Origin: CBDDFN01 sp965227065
GTDB taxonomy: Bacteria > Pseudomonadota > Alphaproteobacteria > SPJN01
NCBI GenBank assembly: GCA_965227065.1
Contig: CBDDFN010000001.1
Span: 1-64,000, forward strand
Length of the DNA: 64,000 nucleotides
Direction of reading: 5' to 3'
Both the position numbers and the translations under genes were made by a program. Position 1 is the first letter of the stretch. Every line of letters begins with the position of its first letter. Shown here one piece after another: positions 25,770-35,201 of the stretch. The notes beneath the pieces are model-generated. The model was given only the letters and a program-made list of their open reading frames with translations, had not been told where the DNA came from and made no database searches.

Positions 25770-26666
25770 TTACAAATTGTCCGGCGCGTCGACACCTTCA
25801 AGGGCGCAGGCCGCCACAACAGCATTGCGCAGCAGGCACGCCACCGTCATCGGCCCCACCCCGCCTGGAACAGGCGTGATGGCGCCCGCCACCTCTTGGA
25901 CCGCCGCAAAATCAACATCGCCGACCAGCTTGGTCTTACCGTCGCCCTTTTCAGGCGCAGGAACGCGGTTGATCCCGACATCAATGACGGTCGCACCGGG
26001 CTTGACCCAATCGGCCTTGACCAGATGCGGCCGGCCAACGGCGGCCACGACAATATCAGCCTGCCGGACAAGACCCGCCGGGTCGGGTGTGCGCGAATGA
26101 ACCCAGCTGACCGTGCAATTTTCATGCAGCAGCAAATGCCCCATGGGTTTGCCCACCATGTGTGAGCGGCCAATCACCACCGCATGCTTTCCAGACAGGT
26201 CGCCCATCCGGTCTTTGAGCAGCAGCAAGCAACCAAAAGGCGTGCAGGGAACAAGACCGGGCAGCCCGCTCGCCAAGCGGCCAACATTGATCAGGTGAAA
26301 GCCGTCCACATCCTTGGCCGGATCAATCGCCTGAATTACCGCATCCTGATCAATGTGCCCCGGAAGCGGCAGCTGGACCAGAATGCCATGCACCTTGGGA
26401 TCGGCATTCAATGTTGCAATGAGCGCCAAAAGCTCGCCTTGTCCGGTTTCGGCGGGCAGCGTGTGTTCGAAGGAATTGAGACCCGCTTCAACCGCCTGCG
26501 TGCGTTTGGAACGGACATAGACCTGGCTGGCCGGGTCTTCGCCGACCAGCACAACGGCCAGTCCCGGTGTCAGGCCATGGCCGGCCTTGAGCGCGGCGGC
26601 CGCATCCTTGACGCGCGCCCGCAAATCCGCCGCAAAAGCCTTACCATCGATGATTGCTGCACTCAT
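25770..26666 (-). CDS. folD: bifunctional methylene-THF dehydrogenase / methenyl-THF cyclohydrolase
   Basis: 298 residues, the usual FolD length. It interconverts 5,10-methylene-, methenyl- and 10-formyl-tetrahydrofolate with NADP. YVRSKRTQA has the catalytic YxxxK lysine, ILVQLPLP and GRSHMVGKP are the family signatures (the latter with His where Asn is more common), and ITPVPGGVGPMT closes the active site. First in the minus-strand run, 249 bp upstream of and divergent from the first TonB-dependent receptor. Confidence 0.96.
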   Translation of the reverse strand: MSAAIIDGKAFAADLRARVKDAAAALKAGHGLTPGLAVVLVGEDPASQVYVRSKRTQAVEAGLNSFEHTLPAETGQGELLALIATLNADPKVHGILVQLPLPGHIDQDAVIQAIDPAKDVDGFHLINVGRLASGLPGLVPCTPFGCLLLLKDRMGDLSGKHAVVIGRSHMVGKPMGHLLLHENCTVSWVHSRTPDPAGLVRQADIVVAAVGRPHLVKADWVKPGATVIDVGINRVPAPEKGDGKTKLVGDVDFAAVQEVAGAITPVPGGVGPMTVACLLRNAVVAACALEGVDAPDNL

Positions 26667-26915
26667 GGGCGCCCCCTTGAAAGCGACTCAGTTCCGCGTG
26701 GGGTGAGACTATAGGCTGTGCGGGTGGAACGAAAGCGGTCAGGCCCCGCGAAAATGTGACCCAGCGCGGTTGAAATCAGGGCTCGACCCCGCCGCGTCAT
26801 TTCGACTAAACTATAACAATTATAAAGGCTGTTCAGGAAATCCTTGGGGGATTTGGATCTGCAACAGCGCCCCGCAAAAAAGCGGGTTGTGGGAGTAAAC
26901 TTTTGGGGGATTACC

Positions 26916-29531
26916 ATGGTCAAGTGGCAGCACAGCGCTGCGCTTGGTGTCATCCTGGCACTGGGCGCGAACGGTTTTGTTTGGGCGCAAGAGGAAACAA
27001 CTGGGGCTGAAACGCTCGATTTTCTGAACGATCAACCCGCGGAACAAACCGCCCAAGCCACGCCGGAGCCAAAGGCCCCCGCCCAAGCCACGACCGAGGC
27101 CGAGGCGTCGGCCGAGCCACCCGCTGAACCCGAAACTCCCACCGGCCCGACCCGGCGGGCCAATCCCAAGCTTGACGAGATCATGGTGACGGCGCAAAAG
27201 CGCGCCGAGGACATTCAGGACGTGCCCTTGTCGGTGACCGCAATCGGTGGCGAGGATATCAAAGAAAAGAACATGTCCGACCTGAATGATGTGGCAAGCT
27301 TCGCGCCCAACCTGTCGATCCTGGCGACGCCAACCTTCAACTTCATCTATATGCGCGGACTGGGCTCGGGCTACAACCGTGGTCTGGAACAGTCGGTCGC
27401 GACCATCATTGATGAAGTCTATTATGGCCGCCCCTCTTACCTGTCGAACGGTCTGCTTGATCTCGCTGCCGTTGAAGTGTTGCGCGGACCCCAAGGCACG
27501 CTGTTTGGCAAGAACTCGGCTGCCGGTGCGCTTCACCTGCGCACGGCCCAACCCGAATTTGAATGGGGCGCCGATGTTGATGCCACCTTTGGCGAGCGCG
27601 GCTTGCGCCGCTTCCGCGGAGCGGTCACCGGCCCGATCGCAGGCGATGACATCGCCTTCCGGCTGGCCGTTTTGAATGAGCGCCAAACCGGTGACATCGT
27701 CAACACATCGCTTGATGACCGCAAGGAACGTAACCTCGACAACGCCACCTATCGGGGCAAATTGCGTTGGGACCACAGCGCGAATTTTGCCAACACGCTG
27801 ACATTGACCTATGCGACCGTCGATCAGGGTGGCTCCGGCACCCAGTTGACGAAGGTGCGCGCGCGCCATTTGGCAGCCATGCAGGTTTTTGACCCCCAAA
27901 CCACCGGCGATGTCTATGACGACAAAACCCATCAGGACTTTGGCGGCTTTGTTGATCGCTACACGTTCGATGCAACACTCGTCACCGAGTGGGAACTGAA
28001 GAACGGTCTGCTGATCACCAATGTGGCAAACTATGCCAAGCTGAAGGAAGAGGTGGAATTTGACGCCGACTTCTCCCCCATCCCGTTTCTCATTCTGGAA
28101 AATGACGAAAACTATGAGCAGTTTTCAGAAGAGTTGCGCTTCACCAGCGCGCCGGGAGAATTTGAGTATGTCGGTGGTCTCTATTTTTTCCGCAATGTGG
28201 TGGAAGCCAATTACAACGTGACAGACTTCCTCGAACTGCACGAAATTCTCGGCATCACGGGGGAAGGCGAAAACACGGTTTGCGGGTATCTGCCTCAACT
28301 TTCAGCCCTGCCCTTGATAAACGGCACACAACTTGCTGCAGCTTGTCAAAATTTCGAGATCGATAATGCAGCGCTCGGCACCACCTTCGGTCAGCTGGCC
28401 AAGCAACGGGTCGACGCAGAAGGTCAGCCGGTTTCTGAACGTTCAACGACCTTGTTTGATCAGGAATCAAACTCATTCGCTGTCTTCGGGCAAGGCACCT
28501 GGCATGCCACCGACCGGTTCTCGCTCACGGTTGGTGGACGCATCGCCTATGAAATCAAGAAAGTGACGATCGATCACGGCCTGTTCAATGAACGCACGGG
28601 CATACGCGGGTCAGGCATTCCCTTCGACCTTTCGGGGAATCCCAATCCTAATTTTGTACCTGGTGGTTCGGTCACTTTCCCCATCATTCAGGCCGGCAAT
28701 GAAGACTTCACGGAAAGCCGTGAGCGGACTGAGTTCAATTTCTCCCCCAAAGTGTCGGCCACCATGCAATGGACCGACGACATTATGAGCTATGTCACCA
28801 TCGCCCAGGGTTACAAAGGCGGCGGCTTTAATGCTCAGCCGCTGAAACCCGCAGATGTCGAGTTTGAAGAAGAGGTTTCCAACACCTATGAAGTTGGCTT
28901 CAAGTCAGAGTTTCTGGGCGGCGGCGCGCGGCTGAACGTGTCGGGCTTTTATACCCAGTTTGAGGACCTTCAGATCGCAGCGTTCGACGGCACCGGCTTT
29001 GTCGTGACCAACGCGGCCAGCGCGACCATCAAGGGTATCGAATATGAATGGGCCTTCGTTCCCATGTTCGGGATCTTCTTTACCGGTAATGGTTCCTTGA
29101 TCGACGCCAAATATGACACCTTCACCACCGGCCCATGCTCGGCTGAAAATCCCGGCGCAGATGTCTGTGATCTGTCCGGCCGCGAACTGACCAACGCGCC
29201 GAAATGGCAGCACCAAGTTGGTCTCACCATCGACATGCCGGTGTTCAATCTGATCAATTTCCATGCCGGCATGACCGCCTCTTACCAATCGGTCATGTGG
29301 TTTGCCACCGATCTCGATCCTGTTGACCGGCGCGAAAGCGGCTGGCTGTTGGGTGGCCGCATCGGTGTGCGCGACTTGAATGACCGTTGGTCGGCTATGA
29401 TTTTTGTTTCAAATATTCTGGACCGGCTTGATCTGGCTGGAAACAACGACGTACCTACCTTTGTGGGCAGCCACTTTGGGGGCCGCATTCCCACAACCGA
29501 GATTGAGGGACAGTTGCGCATCAAATTCTGA
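26916..29531 (+). CDS. TonB-dependent receptor 1 of four
   Basis: 871 residues. Signal peptide ~1-24 (cleavage after FVWA), then an acidic, alanine/proline-rich linker opening with LDFLND, then the TonB-box-like DEIMVTAQKR, a plug domain (~95-215) and a 22-strand barrel ending in phenylalanine. Plug signatures are VYYGRPSYLSNGLLDL and GPQGTLFGKNSAAGALHLRT. A cysteine-containing loop (about residues 450-475) is probably extracellular. It moves a ligand across the outer membrane using TonB energy; with the glycan genes around, an oligosaccharide is likelier than iron, but this is inference. ATG at 26916 with GGGGGA upstream. Barrel most like receptor 4. Confidence 0.92.
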   Translation: MVKWQHSAALGVILALGANGFVWAQEETTGAETLDFLNDQPAEQTAQATPEPKAPAQATTEAEASAEPPAEPETPTGPTRRANPKLDEIMVTAQKRAEDIQDVPLSVTAIGGEDIKEKNMSDLNDVASFAPNLSILATPTFNFIYMRGLGSGYNRGLEQSVATIIDEVYYGRPSYLSNGLLDLAAVEVLRGPQGTLFGKNSAAGALHLRTAQPEFEWGADVDATFGERGLRRFRGAVTGPIAGDDIAFRLAVLNERQTGDIVNTSLDDRKERNLDNATYRGKLRWDHSANFANTLTLTYATVDQGGSGTQLTKVRARHLAAMQVFDPQTTGDVYDDKTHQDFGGFVDRYTFDATLVTEWELKNGLLITNVANYAKLKEEVEFDADFSPIPFLILENDENYEQFSEELRFTSAPGEFEYVGGLYFFRNVVEANYNVTDFLELHEILGITGEGENTVCGYLPQLSALPLINGTQLAAACQNFEIDNAALGTTFGQLAKQRVDAEGQPVSERSTTLFDQESNSFAVFGQGTWHATDRFSLTVGGRIAYEIKKVTIDHGLFNERTGIRGSGIPFDLSGNPNPNFVPGGSVTFPIIQAGNEDFTESRERTEFNFSPKVSATMQWTDDIMSYVTIAQGYKGGGFNAQPLKPADVEFEEEVSNTYEVGFKSEFLGGGARLNVSGFYTQFEDLQIAAFDGTGFVVTNAASATIKGIEYEWAFVPMFGIFFTGNGSLIDAKYDTFTTGPCSAENPGADVCDLSGRELTNAPKWQHQVGLTIDMPVFNLINFHAGMTASYQSVMWFATDLDPVDRRESGWLLGGRIGVRDLNDRWSAMIFVSNILDRLDLAGNNDVPTFVGSHFGGRIPTTEIEGQLRIKF

Positions 29532-29663
29532 GCAATTGCTCGGCAAAGCCGATGTGAAACAGTTTACTTTGACACTGATCCTGATGCGCTTAGGATCGGT
29601 TTAATAAAACAGACACAGCGCGTAGAAACGCGCTGCTGTAGCGAAGGGCATATGGGGGAACTT

Positions 29664-32270
29664 ATGCAGAGTATTTGGAAAAGCTATCTGCTTGCGGCTT
29701 TGACGAGCACGGCACTGGCGGGGCTGCCGGTGGTTGCACAGGCCCAGGAAGCCGGGGAAGACCCGCTTGAATTCCTGTCAGAAGACACCGCACCGCCGCC
29801 GGCCGAAGTTGAAACCGATGCAGGCGCCGCTGATGTTGATGAACCGCTGGCCCTTGAGGGCGGTGTTGATGCAGAGGCCAGCGCGGAAGCCAGCCCCCCG
29901 CCCATGCCGAAATCATCCGGCCCCAAGCTCGACGAAATCATCGTGACTGCCCAGAAGCGGGCGGAAAATGTCCAGGACGTTCCCCTGTCGGTCACCGCAA
30001 TTGGCGGTGAAGCGCTGAAAGAAAACAATATTGGCGATCTGACCGCCATTTCGGAGTTCACGCCGAACCTGGTGATTTTTGCCTCTCCGACCTTCAACTA
30101 CATCACGTTGCGCGGTGTGGGCACCGGCTTTAACCGGGGCCTTGAACAGTCCGTCGCCATCGTGATTGACGAGGTCTATTACGGCCGGGCGTCTTATCTG
30201 TCGAACGGCTTGCTGGACCTTGAGGCTATCGAGGTTCTGCGCGGCCCCCAAGGCACGCTGTTTGGCAAGAACTCGGCCGCCGGTGCGCTGCACCTGCGGA
30301 CCCAGAACCCGCCACAGGAATTTGAAGCCGAAGTCGACGGCACATACGGCATGTTCGATTACTGGCGGGTCCGTGGCACGGCGGGTGGTCCGCTGCCGCT
30401 GGGCAATGACGAGCTGTTTTTCCGCGTGGCCTTCCAGGTTGAGCGCCGCGACGGCTTTATCGAAAACACGCTGCTTGACCGCGATGAACAAAATCTCGAC
30501 CAGACGACTGTTCGCGGCAAACTTTTGTGGGAGCCGACCGGCAGCTTCTCGGTTCAGTTCCAGGGCACATACGGCATTACCGAACAAGAAGGCACCGGCA
30601 TTCAAATTCATGAAGGCACGCCGCGCTCCATTGCCGCCATGCAGGTGTTTGACCCAGAATTTAACGCCGATCTCGATGACAAGACTTCGCTGGATTTCCC
30701 CAGCTTTGTTGAGCGCAAATATTTCGAAGCCTCCGCCATCGTGACCTGGGAATTGAACAATGGCATCGAGATCAAGTCGATCACCAACTATGCCGGCTTC
30801 AACGAAGATGTGAAGTTCGATGCCGACTTCTCGCCCATCCCATTCATCACCCTGCAAAACGATGAAAAATATTCCCAGTTCAGCCAGGAAATCCGCTTCA
30901 CCTCACCGCCGGGCGAATTCCAGTATGTTGCAGGTCTTTATTACTTCTCAAACGAGGTTGATGCCCTTTACCGGGTCGAAGCCCTCGGCAATGTGGTCGA
31001 GCTGGCCCTGATTACCGGCGCGGTCGAAGACATTCTGGTCGGTCCGATCAATGACGCGCTCGCTGGAACACCTCTGGCGGGTGTAGTCAGTCCTCTCCTG
31101 GGGGTTGTGGGCGTTGGCGGCCGGAACTCGCAGACCAGCCCGGTGGGTGTCACGCTGGGTCAGGCCGGTGCGCAAATTCTGGCCGCCCGGACAGCCGCAG
31201 GAACGCCGGTTCAGGAAACTGCCACAAACCCGTTCGTTCAGGAAACCGACAGTTTCGCCGCCTTTTTCCAGGCCGAGTGGAACATGACTGATATTTGGAA
31301 ACTGATTGTCGGCAACCGGGTCAGCTACGAAATCAAAAAGCTCACCGAAGGCGGCCAGATGCTGGTGAACGAAGCGGTTCCCGGCGCGCCGTCGATCATT
31401 TTTCCGCTGATCCAAAGTGGTTCAGTAAACTTTCAGGACTCGCGTGAACGCAACGAATTCAACGTCTCGCCCAAAGTCGTGCTGCAATATGATGGCTTTT
31501 ATATGGGCCAGGTCTACGCCAGCGCTGCCGCAGGCTACAAAGGCGGCGGGTTCAATGCGCAGCCGCTTAACCCCCAAGAAGTCGAATTTGAAGAGGAAAC
31601 CTCAATCACGTTCGAGCTTGGCACCAAGCTTGACCTGTTTGACGGTGCTGGCCGGTTCAACATCTCGGCCTTCTATACCTTCTACAATGACTTCCAGTCT
31701 TCGGCCTTTAACGGCACCGCCTTTGTGCCGACCAATGTGGGTGAAGCACGCGTGACCGGCATTGAGTGGGATGGCGCCCAGGCCCTCACCGACTGGCTGA
31801 TGCTGACCCATTCAGGGTCCTTCATCCATTCGGAATATCTCGATTTCGACAATGGGCCTTGCCAGGCCTTCCAGGACCCCAACAATGATGCGGGCGACGC
31901 CTGTACGCTGGTGGGCAAGCATTTCGGCACCACGCCGCGCTTCACCATGACGGTGGGTCTGGGGTGGGATAAACCCATCGGCAACTGGCCGTTGCGTGTT
32001 GTGGGGAATATTTCAGGCTCTTACGCCACCCGCTCCTTCGTAGCGACCGACCGCGACCCCGCCGACCAGCGCGATGAATATTTCCTCGCCCGGGGCGCCA
32101 TCGGCGTGCGTGACATCGACGATGTCTGGTCGGTCATGGTCTATGGCTCGAACCTGACCAATCTGGAACAGATCATTGACGGGGATGATCAGCCGACCTT
32201 TACCGGCGCGCATTTCTCGACCCGCACCGATCCGCGTGAAGTGAAGGTTGAAGCGCGCGTCCGTTTCTAG
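29664..32270 (+). CDS. TonB-dependent receptor 2 of four
   Basis: 868 residues. Signal peptide ~1-28 (ending VVAQA), mature start EAGEDPLEFLSE, Pro/Ala/Glu linker, DEIIVTAQKR, plug, barrel ending in RVRF. The ATG at 29664 has GGGGGAA 4 nt upstream. Strand sequences such as FNISAFYTFYNDFQSSAFNG are identical in receptor 3, so these two arose by the most recent duplication. The loop around residues 440-520 is the most variable part and probably sets ligand choice. It starts 132 bp after receptor 1. Confidence 0.92.
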   Translation: MQSIWKSYLLAALTSTALAGLPVVAQAQEAGEDPLEFLSEDTAPPPAEVETDAGAADVDEPLALEGGVDAEASAEASPPPMPKSSGPKLDEIIVTAQKRAENVQDVPLSVTAIGGEALKENNIGDLTAISEFTPNLVIFASPTFNYITLRGVGTGFNRGLEQSVAIVIDEVYYGRASYLSNGLLDLEAIEVLRGPQGTLFGKNSAAGALHLRTQNPPQEFEAEVDGTYGMFDYWRVRGTAGGPLPLGNDELFFRVAFQVERRDGFIENTLLDRDEQNLDQTTVRGKLLWEPTGSFSVQFQGTYGITEQEGTGIQIHEGTPRSIAAMQVFDPEFNADLDDKTSLDFPSFVERKYFEASAIVTWELNNGIEIKSITNYAGFNEDVKFDADFSPIPFITLQNDEKYSQFSQEIRFTSPPGEFQYVAGLYYFSNEVDALYRVEALGNVVELALITGAVEDILVGPINDALAGTPLAGVVSPLLGVVGVGGRNSQTSPVGVTLGQAGAQILAARTAAGTPVQETATNPFVQETDSFAAFFQAEWNMTDIWKLIVGNRVSYEIKKLTEGGQMLVNEAVPGAPSIIFPLIQSGSVNFQDSRERNEFNVSPKVVLQYDGFYMGQVYASAAAGYKGGGFNAQPLNPQEVEFEEETSITFELGTKLDLFDGAGRFNISAFYTFYNDFQSSAFNGTAFVPTNVGEARVTGIEWDGAQALTDWLMLTHSGSFIHSEYLDFDNGPCQAFQDPNNDAGDACTLVGKHFGTTPRFTMTVGLGWDKPIGNWPLRVVGNISGSYATRSFVATDRDPADQRDEYFLARGAIGVRDIDDVWSVMVYGSNLTNLEQIIDGDDQPTFTGAHFSTRTDPREVKVEARVRF

Positions 32271-32296
32271 AACCCTTCAAACTTTCCCCGCGACAT

Positions 32297-32331
32297 TAAG
32301 GCCCGGTTTCCTTTTCAGGAGCCGGGCCTTT
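32297..32331 (+). terminator. terminator between receptors 2 and 3
   Basis: AAGGCCCGG (32298-32306) pairs with CCGGGCCTT (32322-32330) over a 15-nt loop, 27 nt after the receptor 2 stop. Short T-run only. The receptors therefore look like separate transcription units. Confidence 0.6.
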
Positions 32332-32443
32332 AGCATTAACGGGTTGAGGAGGTCCTCTGAAACAATCCGTTAACCATTCAGGCGCTAGGTTGCCGGAATA
32401 TGACGGGTGCAAACCCGGGGGCCTGTGTGGGAAGGAGTACGGG

Positions 32444-35023
32444 ATGATCCGTAAACAGATTTTGTGCGCGCTGATTGGCGGGGGCATGGCCATGGCTATG
32501 CCGGTTTCAGCGCAGACCGAGGCTGACGACGATCCGTTGGGATTTCTGAGCGAACCATCGGAAACAAGCCAGCCATCCGAATTTGAAACCGCCCCGGTTG
32601 CGGAACCAGCCCCTGCCCCCCAACCCGTCGAAGCGCCTGCGGAAGAGCCGGTGATCGATGCTCAGCCGATAGAAATCACCGTCCCCGAATCGGATGAAGA
32701 ACCCGCCGAAAGTGCCGGCACACCACCGCCCGCGCCCCGCTCGGGCCCCATGCTTGATGAAATCATCGTCAAAGCGCAAAAGCGGGCTGAAAATGTTCAG
32801 GACGTTCCCCTGTCGGTCACCGCGCTGGGCGCTGAGCAGCTCAAAGAAAACAATTTGAGCGATCTGGGTTCGATCTCGGAATTCACGCCCAACCTTGTCA
32901 TTTTGTCCACGCCGACCTTCAACTACATCACCATGCGCGGCGTTGGCACCGGCTTTAACCGCGGGCTTGAACAGTCCGTCGCCATTATCATTGATGAAGT
33001 CTATTATGGCCGCGCCTCTTATCTGTCGAATGGTCTGCTTGACCTTGCCGCCATTGAAGTGCTGCGCGGCCCCCAAGGCACGCTGTTCGGCAAGAACTCG
33101 GCTGCCGGTGCGTTGCATCTGCGCACCGCTGAGCCCACGCGCGACTATGAATTCTCGGTCGATGGCACCTACGGCATGTTCAATTATTGGCGCGCACGCG
33201 GTACCGCGTCGGGCCCTATCCCCGGTACCAATGATGAGCTGATGTTCCGGGTGGCTTTCCAGGCCGAACGCCGCGACGGCTTCATTGAGAACACCACGCT
33301 GGATCGCAACGAGCAAAATCTCGACCAGACCACCATTCGTGCAAAAATGCTGTGGGAGCCCTCGGCCACCTTCTCTATCCAGCTGCAAGGCACCTATGGT
33401 CAGACCAAGCAGGACGGGTTTGGTGTGCAAATCCATCGCGGCACGCCGCGATCAATTGCGGCCATGCAAGTGTTTGACCCGCAATTCTCTGACGAGCTGG
33501 ATGACAAGACCGCCCTTGATTTCCCCAGCTTTGTTGACCGCACCTATTATGAGGCGACCGCGATTGTCAGCTGGGAATTTGCCGGCGGCGTCGAGCTGAA
33601 ATCAATCACCAACTATGCGGGCTTTGACGAGCAGGTGAAGTTTGACGCCGACTTCTCGCCGATCCCGTTCCTGACCTTGCAGAATGATGAGGAATATTCC
33701 CAGTTCAGCCAGGAAATCCGGTTCACCTCACCGCCCGGCGAATTCCAGTATGTGGCGGGCCTGTTCTTCTTCTCCAACAAGGTTGATGCGCTCTACCGCG
33801 TTGAAGATTTCGCCACCGCTGATGAGCTGATCTTCATCACAGGCGCCCTGGGGCCCAATTCGGCACAGTACAATCAGGCCGGTGTCGCGCTCGCGACCTT
33901 GTGGGCCACCAAAATGCTGGCGCGGCAAAACAATAATGGCGGCATGCTGCCGGTTCAGGAAAGCGCCACCAACCCGTTTGTTCAGGAAGCCGACAGCTAT
34001 GCCGCGTTCTTCCAGGCGGACTGGCAAATGTCGGATCTGTGGACGCTCGTCGTCGGCAACCGGGTGAGCTATGAGAAAAAGAAACTGGTGCAAGGCGGCC
34101 AGATCCTCAAAAATGAAGTGACCGGTGTGGAGGGTAATTTCAGCCTGACCAATCCCGGCGGCTCACTGCTGTTTCCGCTGATCCAGACCGGATCGACCGA
34201 TTTTGATGATGCCCGTCAACGCACCGAATTCAATGTCTCGCCCAAAGTTGTGTTGCGCTATGAAGGCTTTTCCATGGGCATGGTCTATGCCAGTGCCGCC
34301 GCGGGCTATAAGGGTGGTGGTTTCAATGCCCAGCCGCTGGCCCCCAATGAAGTTGAGTTCGAGGAAGAAACCTCCATCACCTTCGAAACCGGAACCAAGA
34401 TGGACCTGTTTGACGGCGCAGGCCGGTTCAACATCTCGGCCTTCTACACGTTCTACAATGACTTCCAGTCCTCGGCCTTCAATGGCGTTGCCTTTGTGCC
34501 GACCAATGTGGGCGAAGCCCGCGTGATGGGGATTGAGTTTGATGGGGCGCAAGCCCTGACCAACTGGCTGATGTTCAACATTTCTGGGTCGTTCATTCGC
34601 TCCCGCTATGTTGACTTCCCCAACGGCCCGTGTCCGGCCGAGCCCGGTGGCACTGCCTGCCCGCTCGCAGGCAAAGCCTTCGCGCACCCGATCTTCACCA
34701 CCACGGCAGGGCTTGCCATGGACCTGCCGCTCGGCAATCTGCCCATCCGGCTGATCGGTAATTTCAGCGGCTCGTTTGCGACGGGGGATTATCTCACCAC
34801 TGACCGCGACCCGATTGACCGGCGCGACAGCTATTTCCTCGCCCGCGCCGCCCTGGGCCTGCGGGACCTCGATGATCTGTGGTCGGTGATGGTCTATGGC
34901 TCAAACCTGACCGATCTCAATCAGCCGATTGATGCTGACGATCAGCCAACCTTTACAGGCGCACATTTCGCCACGCGGTCAGACCCCCGCGAGATCAAAG
35001 TTGAGGTCACTTTGAAGTTCTAG
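32444..35023 (+). CDS. TonB-dependent receptor 3 of four
   Basis: 859 residues. Signal peptide ~1-24 (ending PVSAQ), mature start with DDDPLGFLSE, a long Pro/Glu-rich linker, DEIIVKAQKR, plug, barrel ending TLKF. The ATG at 32444 has AAGGAG 6 nt upstream; an upstream frame to 32390 has no signal-peptide character. Very similar to receptor 2 in plug and barrel strands, differing mainly in outer loops (e.g. the segment with LARQNNNGGMLPVQE). No anti-sigma/sigma pair or STN domain, so no sign of ligand-signalling regulation. Confidence 0.92.
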   Translation: MIRKQILCALIGGGMAMAMPVSAQTEADDDPLGFLSEPSETSQPSEFETAPVAEPAPAPQPVEAPAEEPVIDAQPIEITVPESDEEPAESAGTPPPAPRSGPMLDEIIVKAQKRAENVQDVPLSVTALGAEQLKENNLSDLGSISEFTPNLVILSTPTFNYITMRGVGTGFNRGLEQSVAIIIDEVYYGRASYLSNGLLDLAAIEVLRGPQGTLFGKNSAAGALHLRTAEPTRDYEFSVDGTYGMFNYWRARGTASGPIPGTNDELMFRVAFQAERRDGFIENTTLDRNEQNLDQTTIRAKMLWEPSATFSIQLQGTYGQTKQDGFGVQIHRGTPRSIAAMQVFDPQFSDELDDKTALDFPSFVDRTYYEATAIVSWEFAGGVELKSITNYAGFDEQVKFDADFSPIPFLTLQNDEEYSQFSQEIRFTSPPGEFQYVAGLFFFSNKVDALYRVEDFATADELIFITGALGPNSAQYNQAGVALATLWATKMLARQNNNGGMLPVQESATNPFVQEADSYAAFFQADWQMSDLWTLVVGNRVSYEKKKLVQGGQILKNEVTGVEGNFSLTNPGGSLLFPLIQTGSTDFDDARQRTEFNVSPKVVLRYEGFSMGMVYASAAAGYKGGGFNAQPLAPNEVEFEEETSITFETGTKMDLFDGAGRFNISAFYTFYNDFQSSAFNGVAFVPTNVGEARVMGIEFDGAQALTNWLMFNISGSFIRSRYVDFPNGPCPAEPGGTACPLAGKAFAHPIFTTTAGLAMDLPLGNLPIRLIGNFSGSFATGDYLTTDRDPIDRRDSYFLARAALGLRDLDDLWSVMVYGSNLTDLNQPIDADDQPTFTGAHFATRSDPREIKVEVTLKF

Positions 35024-35072
35024 GCCAAAGGCGGCCCGTGCTGCTAACGGCTTAATATTTCATTGAAATTCA

Positions 35073-35107
35073 AAATCACCCGGTCAGCAATGATCGGGTG
35101 ATTTTTT
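35073..35107 (+). terminator. rho-independent terminator after receptor 3
   Basis: AAATCACCCG (35073-35082) and CGGGTGATTT (35095-35104) form a perfect 10-bp stem followed by TTT. Strong, 49 nt after the stop. Confidence 0.8.
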
Positions 35108-35201
35108 GTCACATAATGCTGGCCAAGCGCTCAATCCCTCATTAACGTTTGCTGCCATACAGTGGTGGTTAACCAAAAAGAAAATGGGGAGTTTAAGTGG
35201 C

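Noticed and set aside
26820..27932. 370-residue minus frame over the first receptor's 5' half
   Set aside because: Covers signal peptide, linker and plug of a clear TonB-dependent receptor.
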